A stretch of 7,008 bases of DNA from assembly GCA_027064285.1 (NCBI GenBank), contig JAMOPX010000197.1:1-7008 (forward strand), written 5' to 3'. Below the pieces are notes generated by a model. It was not told the DNA's origin, searched no databases, and was given only the letters and a program-made list of their open reading frames with translations. Each line of letters starts with the position of its first letter. Within the stretch, counting starts at the first letter, position 1. This document shows, in pieces, positions 5,109-7,008 of this stretch. This stretch comes from Desulfobacterales bacterium (GTDB taxonomy: Bacteria > Desulfobacterota > DSM-4660 > Desulfatiglandales > JALVZP01). A program made the translations under genes and the position numbers.

Positions 5109-7001
5109 TTATTTCTTCATTGTTCTCATTTTTGCAAGTTCCCAAACATAATCATATAGATGAAGCCCTTTGCTTGCAGCAACAAGCTCACCATCTTCTA
5201 CACCGATGCTTTCTGCCATATATTCCTTTAATAACTGAATCGCAGCAAGATTTGCTGGAAATCCATTCCATAAGTCCCATGAATTGTGGACTAATATAGG
5301 AGTTTGTCCACATGCAAATAAATGTGAGGGGCTGTCAATAGTTAAATCATAAACAACTTTTCCAAAATGGATTTTACTAATTCTTTTTACCTTTCTTCCA
5401 ATAAAATTATTATTTATGTCTAAGCGCTTGTACTTAAAGTTTTCTAAAAGAACAATATGTTGAACATTAGAAGATTCGATTATCCTGTCTTCCTTTGCAA
5501 AGAAGCTTTTGCGTGGTTTTTCAGAATAAATAGAAAATCTTTCATCTAAGAATTTTAATATGGTAGAAAATCCAGATATGAGTTTGTCACTCGTAGATAC
5601 TCCTGCATCACTGCTAAGCCATCCTATAAAAAGCTCTTTTAATAATTCTGGAGGAAGATTAAAAATAAAGTTTGGTATAACCTTTACTCTGCTTCCATGT
5701 ATAAAACCACAAGACTTAAACAACTCTGCTAAGAATAATATTCCTATATTAAGGACTACACAACCATCTCTTTTTTCTATGGGAGGAGTATAATTAAACT
5801 CATCATTCATAAATTCTAAAGTACGAGATAGTTTCAAAGAGTCAGACTCTTTTATAGCTACTCTTAAAGCATTTCTTTTTGCATTATACCATCCATCAGC
5901 TAACCAAACTCCCATAAAGTATGCCATCTGTTTTGTTATCTTAAACATTCTTGGTATATCCCGTTGTTTCTGACACTTACATTTCAACTCTGGCATATCT
6001 TTTAAATATGTTTGTGATGCTATATTAAATGGCAGATGTCTGTTATCTCTCCAAGATGGTTTATATTTTATCTTTTTATCTCTTAATTCTTTAAAAACAT
6101 CAGCCGATAAGTCATATACATATAATTTGCTACTTCCTCCACATAGACTAAGAAGATCTATATAGCTGTTATCATATACCTTTAATCTGCTTAAGCACTT
6201 GGGTTCTAAAACCACATCATTTGTCTTTAGCTGATCAACTCTTTTTAACACTATAGAGCCATTTTCATAGATTGGTATCTTATGATCCTCTGTTAAGAGT
6301 AAACTTCCAGCTCCATATAATTCCACATTTACTACATTGTACTTTATGTTTCTTTCTATATTCAGAACCTTGCTCCAGATTGGCTCAAAGTCTTTATTTA
6401 CAGAAATTACTTCTATTTTATTCCCATCTTTAAAGATCCTAAAGATATCTTCCACACTAGTTACAACTATAGAGCCATTAACCTTAGCAACAATATTGGT
6501 TTTTCCATCTATACATCTAAAATATACAAAAAAATGCAATTTCCCTTCTTTTATCCTGGTATCTATGCCTCTAAGACATGGTGGATCTTTCATATATATG
6601 CAGTTAGGCTCGCCCACTGTCATATATGCCTGATTTGTGTTATATCCATCCTCCTTGTACATCCTGATGACTTCTTCTATCTGCTTTTCAAGATAGTATC
6701 CGTAAGTATATTCTTCCCCTTCCTTCTTTTTGGCACACATAAGATAAGGGAGATATTCATGAACATATTCTTCGCTTACAGGATTAGGTATCCCTAAGGA
6801 TGGAGGAATATCAGGTATAAGTGGTCTTGTTCCAGGATACTTTACATGTATGGTTACATAATCAAGCTCCAACCTCTTCTGCCCTTTATAGCTTCCTCTT
6901 TCTATCACATATTCTCTTCCTTTTTCTAAGATTCGATACACTGCCTGAAACCATGCATCTGGCAAATCCCTTGCCTCTATAAACTCCAATTCAAGTCCCA
7001 T
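5109..7001 (-). CDS. thyA: Archaeal-type thymidylate synthase (ThyA) precursor with an intein
   Basis: The 630-residue precursor should splice to a thymidylate synthase of 219 residues (1-162 joined to 574-630), near the length of the short archaeal-type ThyA. It converts dUMP to dTMP with methylene-folate. Landmarks are DPPCLR with the probable catalytic Cys (C142); FVYFR ending at R162; then, after the intein, SWDLWNGFPANLAAIQ, which restores the RS-D-G-P-N dUMP-binding motif; and KGLHLYDYVWE with the dUMP-contacting His and Tyr (614 and 616). Asn 584 in the GFPAN motif fits uracil rather than cytosine, arguing against a dCMP hydroxymethylase. The start is uncertain: ATG 7001 has no good ribosome site and the frame stays open to the window edge. 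The gene leads the rlmN-dut-kinase block. Confidence 0.9.
   Translation of the reverse strand: MGLELEFIEARDLPDAWFQAVYRILEKGREYVIERGSYKGQKRLELDYVTIHVKYPGTRPLIPDIPPSLGIPNPVSEEYVHEYLPYLMCAKKKEGEEYTYGYYLEKQIEEVIRMYKEDGYNTNQAYMTVGEPNCIYMKDPPCLRGIDTRIKEGKLHFFVYFRCIDGKTNIVAKVNGSIVVTSVEDIFRIFKDGNKIEVISVNKDFEPIWSKVLNIERNIKYNVVNVELYGAGSLLLTEDHKIPIYENGSIVLKRVDQLKTNDVVLEPKCLSRLKVYDNSYIDLLSLCGGSSKLYVYDLSADVFKELRDKKIKYKPSWRDNRHLPFNIASQTYLKDMPELKCKCQKQRDIPRMFKITKQMAYFMGVWLADGWYNAKRNALRVAIKESDSLKLSRTLEFMNDEFNYTPPIEKRDGCVVLNIGILFLAELFKSCGFIHGSRVKVIPNFIFNLPPELLKELFIGWLSSDAGVSTSDKLISGFSTILKFLDERFSIYSEKPRKSFFAKEDRIIESSNVQHIVLLENFKYKRLDINNNFIGRKVKRISKIHFGKVVYDLTIDSPSHLFACGQTPILVHNSWDLWNGFPANLAAIQLLKEYMAESIGVEDGELVAASKGLHLYDYVWELAKMRTMKK
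5283..6515 (-). mobile_element. Intein (411 aa) with LAGLIDADG homing endonuclease, inside ThyA
   Basis: The insertion spans precursor residues 163-573 and has every splicing block: A, CIDGKTNI with Cys1 (163); B, LLTEDHKIPI with the T-x-x-H pair (T237, H240); F, VYDLTIDSPSHLFAC (550-564); G, TPILVHN with the final His-Asn (572-573), followed by Ser as the +1 extein residue. Removal rejoins the Arg and Ser of the phosphate-binding RS motif of thymidylate synthase. The frame is uninterrupted, so this is not an intron. Four hand-counted 60-base lines inside are 22-37% G+C, against 40% and 48% for two lines in the flanking exteins, consistent with foreign origin. An extra segment between blocks B and C (about 265-355, with a CKC pair) has no function I can name. 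Confidence 0.95.
5598..5921 (-). other. LAGLIDADG endonuclease core of the intein (blocks C, D, E)
   Basis: Block C is YFMGVWLADGW (361-371) with acidic D369. Block D is KVIPNFIF (440-447), whose Lys matches the usual catalytic lysine. Block E is LFIGWLSSDAGV (457-468) with D465. The second motif is atypical, SSDAG instead of DADG, but its aligned acidic residue is kept. The enzyme may therefore still cut an intein-less thyA allele, or it may be starting to decay. Confidence 0.8.
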
Positions 7002-7008
7002 TATTCTT

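Noticed and set aside
5283..6515. Group I or II intron in thyA
   Set aside because: The reading frame is continuous across the insertion and encodes all intein splicing blocks with exact Cys1 and His-Asn/Ser junctions.
5109..7001. dCMP hydroxymethylase instead of thymidylate synthase
   Set aside because: The base-discriminating position in GFPAN is Asn, as in dUMP-using enzymes, and dut is in the same block.
1..7008. CRISPR arrays, tRNA or rRNA genes, prophage genes
   Set aside because: No regularly spaced repeats, cloverleaf or rRNA-like stretches, or phage structural genes were seen; nearly all sequence outside 1823-2317 is coding.

Overview
The window looks like a chromosomal piece of an A+T-rich bacterium, possibly a thermophile. 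Arg is mostly AGA/AGG, Ile is often ATA, genes overlap tightly, and TTG/GTG codons lie just upstream of several ATG starts. An archaeal-type thymidylate synthase, a Fur-FeoA fusion and a divergent UvrA would fit a deep-branching lineage such as Nitrospirota. That placement is inference; no taxonomic marker was seen.

Layout. Two minus-strand gene blocks flank one plus-strand gene. Block 1 (about 7001 down to 2988, entering from beyond the right edge) is thyA (archaeal type, split by an intein), rlmN, dut and a small kinase-like gene. thyA and rlmN are 4 bases apart; every later junction overlaps. Dut makes dUMP from dUTP, and ThyA methylates dUMP to dTMP, so two consecutive dTMP steps share this block. 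The kinase gene ends by overlapping, tail to tail, the last bases of the plus-strand gene for a Fur-type regulator fused to a FeoA domain (2318-2995). Block 2 (1822 down to beyond the left edge) is a gene of unknown function, pdxA (vitamin B6) and the 5' end of a uvrA-family gene, joined by 17- and 4-base overlaps.

The only long non-coding stretch is 1823-2317, between the divergent unknown gene and fur-feoA. It is unusually structured. From left to right it holds: a perfect 8-bp hairpin that carries the ribosome binding site of the unknown gene in its loop; a G+C-rich element (about 58% G+C over 1861-1940 by hand count) with near-identical inverted ends that folds into a three-way junction on the minus strand; a possible 24-codon leader ORF; a good sigma70-like promoter pointing left; a perfect 17-bp hairpin; a second imperfect hairpin that resembles the right end of IS200/IS605 elements; a short inverted repeat; a 9-bp tandem repeat; and an A+T-rich dyad with an exact DnaA-box sequence before fur-feoA.

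The most notable items are the 411-residue intein with its LAGLIDADG endonuclease, inserted between the active-site Arg and Ser of thymidylate synthase, and the structured leader ahead of the unknown gene-pdxA-uvrA block.
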